A DNA stretch of 64,000 nt from contig JAWKLQ010000026.1 in the NCBI GenBank assembly GCA_041392665.1, forward strand, positions 79,776 through 143,775, given 5' to 3'. Below, in pieces: positions 62,245 to 64,000 of the stretch. Under the pieces are notes generated by a model that had not been told where the DNA came from, made no database searches, and saw nothing but the letters and a program-made list of their open reading frames with translations. Source of the stretch: Flavilitoribacter sp020436695. GTDB taxonomy: Bacteria; Bacteroidota; Bacteroidia; Chitinophagales; Saprospiraceae. The position numbers and the translations under genes are program-made. Numbering within the stretch: the stretch's first letter is position 1; every line of letters begins with the position of its first letter.

Positions 62245-63006
62245 TCAATACAGATATTGTATTTCCTTGAGGCCGAATAGTTCGATGCCTTTATCCGTTT
62301 CCAACATTAATTTACCACTGCGGTCAATATCGCAAATCCTGCCGTAAAACCGTTGGCCGTCCGCATAAGCATAAGGATGGCGTTCATTCATCCGGAACAA
62401 ATGAGAAAGGTACTCCTGCCTGATCTCTTCTACCCCATTTTGCTTTAATCTTAAATACCTTCCCTCCAGCCGATGGAGCAATTCCCACAATACATGTTCC
62501 AAATCGTAATCCACTTTCGTTGCCAGTAACATGGAACCGGCCCTGGTCAGACCGGGTGGAAAGGACTGTTGGTTCACATTCATTCCGATGCCGATAATAC
62601 TAGCCTGCAAATAAGCGCCGGATAACGTATTTTGGATAAGAATGCCGCAAATTTTGCGTTCTTCCAACAGCAGGTCATTCGGCCACTTTATTTTAACGTC
62701 CATTCCCGTGAGATGGGCTATAGTGTCCCGGACTGCGAGGGCAACTGCCTGGTTGAGGTCAAATTGGTGCCGGGCCGGCAGGAAACGAGGGTGTAAAACG
62801 ACACTCAAGGTCAGGTTTTTACCGGCTTCCGCTTCCCAGGTATTTCCCATTTGTCCCCTACCGGCAGTTTGATGCCCGGTAAGGATCACAGTGCCTTCGC
62901 TAACTGGCTGTGAGAGCAGTAATTGTGCCGCATGATCATTGGTGGAAGAAAGGCTTGAGAACCGATGCAAAACCTTTCCTATAAAAAGGGTGTTTTTATT
63001 ACGCAA
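62245..63006 (-). CDS. birA: biotin-[acetyl-CoA-carboxylase] ligase
   Basis: A 253-residue enzyme starting at a TTG at 63006; no other start lies nearby and the protein is complete from there. Motifs: GHQTAGRGQMGNTWEAEAGK for biotinyl-AMP and KIKWPNDLLLEERKICGIL. It joins biotin to the carrier domain of acetyl-CoA carboxylase. There is no N-terminal winged helix, so unlike E. coli BirA it cannot act as a DNA-binding repressor. It diverges from rsfS across an 18-bp palindrome that carries a promoter box for each. Confidence 0.93.
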   Translation of the reverse strand: MRNKNTLFIGKVLHRFSSLSSTNDHAAQLLLSQPVSEGTVILTGHQTAGRGQMGNTWEAEAGKNLTLSVVLHPRFLPARHQFDLNQAVALAVRDTIAHLTGMDVKIKWPNDLLLEERKICGILIQNTLSGAYLQASIIGIGMNVNQQSFPPGLTRAGSMLLATKVDYDLEHVLWELLHRLEGRYLRLKQNGVEEIRQEYLSHLFRMNERHPYAYADGQRFYGRICDIDRSGKLMLETDKGIELFGLKEIQYLY

Positions 63007-63050
63007 GCGGAATTTTTTTTCTACTTTTATTATTTATACCTGCACGATAG

Positions 63051-63068
63051 ATAACTTTGCAAAGTTAT
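63051..63068. promoter_or_regulatory. 18-bp palindrome with a -7 box on each strand
   Basis: ATAACTTTGCAAAGTTAT is a perfect palindrome. It gives TAACTTTG (an exact TAnnTTTG match) on the plus strand at 63052-63059 and on the minus strand at 63067-63060. The expected starts would lie ~45-50 bases before rsfS and birA. It looks like a two-way promoter, possibly also an operator. Confidence 0.65.
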
Positions 63069-63115
63069 TTCGTATTAACCAACAGGATTTACAAAACTAA
63101 AATTTACGTTTTAAT

Positions 63116-63496
63116 TTGCAAGTAAAGCTCAAACAACCAGAGATCGATACAGAGGAATTGAATGAATTGATCATTGACAGCATTCACGATATCAAAGGAA
63201 AAAACGTCGTAAAGCTCGATCTGCGGCATTTAGAAGAAGCACCCACCGATTTCTTCATCATTTGTGAAGGCGATTCTAATACTCAGGTTAAAGCCATTGC
63301 GGATAACGTGTACCGCAGACTTAAGGACGAAGTGGGCATCTTGCCGAACCACACCGAAGGGCAACGGGAATCACTTTGGGTCTGCGTAGATTATTTCACC
63401 ACTGTAGTGCATGTGTTTTATCGCGAAAAGCGCAGTTTCTACGATCTGGAAAATCTGTGGAGTGATGCTAAATTTGTCGAATATGAAACCTTATAA
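63116..63496 (+). CDS. rsfS: ribosomal silencing factor RsfS
   Basis: A 126-residue protein starting at a TTG at 63116; the product is complete, with DIKGKNVVKLDLRHLEEAPT, then DFFIICEGDSNTQVKAIADN, LPNHTEGQRESLWVCVDYFT and VHVFYREKRSFYDLENLWSD, the full RsfS pattern. RsfS binds ribosomal protein uL14 and blocks subunit joining in poor growth conditions. It lies before ftsH, a common pairing in this phylum. A long hairpin element separates the two. Confidence 0.95.
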   Translation: MQVKLKQPEIDTEELNELIIDSIHDIKGKNVVKLDLRHLEEAPTDFFIICEGDSNTQVKAIADNVYRRLKDEVGILPNHTEGQRESLWVCVDYFTTVVHVFYREKRSFYDLENLWSDAKFVEYETL

Positions 63497-63498
63497 GA

Positions 63499-63618
63499 GA
63501 CGGAGAAAAAATAAATGAACAATTTTAGGTTTTTAAAATTTTACTAAGCCATTGACTAACAGGAGATGGCGTGCGAAATTTTCAAAACCTTTAGAAAAAT
63601 TGTTCGTTTATTTCCGTC
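63499..63618. repeat. 120-bp hairpin element upstream of ftsH
   Basis: Arms of ~45-50 bases fold on each other: GACGGAGAAAAAATAAATGA (63499 on) with GTTCGTTTATTTCCGTC (ending 63618), and inner parts with AGGTTTT/AAAACCT. The outer ends match those of the 46054-46116 element. It lies between rsfS and ftsH. Confidence 0.65.
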
Positions 63619-63670
63619 AAAAAAAAAGAAGTTAACCAACTTCAGCAAGCGTAGGAAAAAGTGAACAGGA

Positions 63671-64000
63671 ATGGAAAATGAAAATGAAAAGAAAAGCAAT
63701 CAGGGGCCTAAATTCAGTTCGTACTGGATTTATGGGGTAATTGCTTTGCTGTTGCTGGCCGTTAATATTTTTGGGTTCAGCGATGGAAAAAGTGAGGAGA
63801 TCGATCCACAACGGATGCGACAAATGGTGCAGGACACGGCTATCGCCAGGCTGTTGATCATCAACGAGAAGATTGCCCGGATCTATATAAAGCCGGAGAA
63901 ACTGAAAGAAGACGCTTATAAAGATGCCAGTGAGGGCGGATGGAGTAATAACCGCTACCATTACTGGATGGAGATCGGCAATCCCGCTGCTTTTACCAAT
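63671..64000 (+). CDS. ftsH: ATP-dependent zinc metalloprotease FtsH (C-terminus beyond window)
   Basis: Open from the ATG at 63671 to the right edge (110 codons, no stop). It shows a charged start (MENENEKKSNQGPKFSS), a first membrane helix (YWIYGVIALLLLAVNIFGF) and the beginning of the periplasmic domain (RMRQMVQDTAIARLLIINEK, then IARIYIKPEKL). This pattern is that of Bacteroidota FtsH; the ATPase and protease domains are outside the window, so the call rests on the N-terminus and on the position after rsfS. FtsH extracts and degrades membrane and regulatory proteins. Confidence 0.88.
   Translation, partial: MENENEKKSNQGPKFSSYWIYGVIALLLLAVNIFGFSDGKSEEIDPQRMRQMVQDTAIARLLIINEKIARIYIKPEKLKEDAYKDASEGGWSNNRYHYWMEIGNPAAFTN

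Overview
The window reads as ordinary chromosome of a Bacteroidota bacterium, most likely in the Saprospiria/Lewinella neighbourhood. The phylum call rests on several signs: type IX secretion C-terminal sorting domains on two proteins, a bacillithiol gene (bshA), lipid A and outer-membrane genes (lpxK, OmpH/Skp), FtsX/MacB-type permeases, very few Shine-Dalgarno sequences, and repeated -7 promoter boxes of the Bacteroidota form TAnnTTTG. The class-level placement is an impression from protein style, not a search result. Base composition looks even throughout, and I see no prophage, transposase, integrase or CRISPR array.

Layout. 1-8.4 kb: a TM2 membrane protein (cut by the left edge), a GAF/SpoIIE-type phosphatase, a GTDC1/QTMAN-like glycosyltransferase with an alpha/beta hydrolase and a GH13 enzyme, a membrane TPR protein and a PaaE-like flavin/2Fe-2S reductase. 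8.4-22.3 kb: a mercaptopyruvate sulfurtransferase, an M14 peptidase, a lytic transglycosylase, a MoaD-like carrier, an ALDH7-type dehydrogenase, YqeY, RsmA, PdxA, a DksA-like protein, LspA, YceI and a CarH-like MerR regulator. 22.5-38.9 kb: a large T9SS cargo protein, BshA, then a long minus-strand run (lpxK, PlsC-like acyltransferase, FtsX permease, GH31, secreted hypothetical, S74-chaperone T9SS protein, GT2, an ECF-like sigma factor and an overlapping 49-codon ORF), interrupted by a GlsB/YeaQ protein on the plus strand. 39.1-49.4 kb: a DUF5916 protein, fructose-1,6-bisphosphatase, a frameshifted glyoxalase-fold gene, a PLP decarboxylase, then a co-directional minus-strand string relA/spoT - fur - STAS - purA. 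49.6-64 kb: tRNA-Leu(UAG) with a duplicated 3' end, tig - clpP - clpX - purD, a CxxCH lipoprotein, a nuclease-like protein, acyl-CoA dehydrogenase, an M50-CBS protease, OmpH, a glucosaminidase, divergent birA/rsfS and the start of ftsH.

Functional themes. The genes mostly cover envelope and lipoprotein biogenesis (lspA, lpxK, PlsC-like, OmpH, transglycosylase, glucosaminidase), protein folding and proteolysis (tig, clpP, clpX, ftsH, M50), nucleotide and stringent physiology (relA, purA, purD), and cofactor or thiol metabolism (pdxA, bshA, birA, MoaD).

The most interesting signals are in the non-coding or very small parts: a 49-codon ORF overlapping the sigma factor stop by one base (TAATG); an 18-bp palindrome that supplies a TAnnTTTG box to both birA and rsfS; two hairpin elements with matching ends just upstream of purA and ftsH; a 24-bp duplication of the tRNA-Leu 3' end; a cluster of AGGGTA/TACCCT sites before the MoaD-like gene; and a set of long gene-end hairpins of unrelated sequence. 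I found no clear new multi-gene system such as a defence island or biosynthetic cluster.
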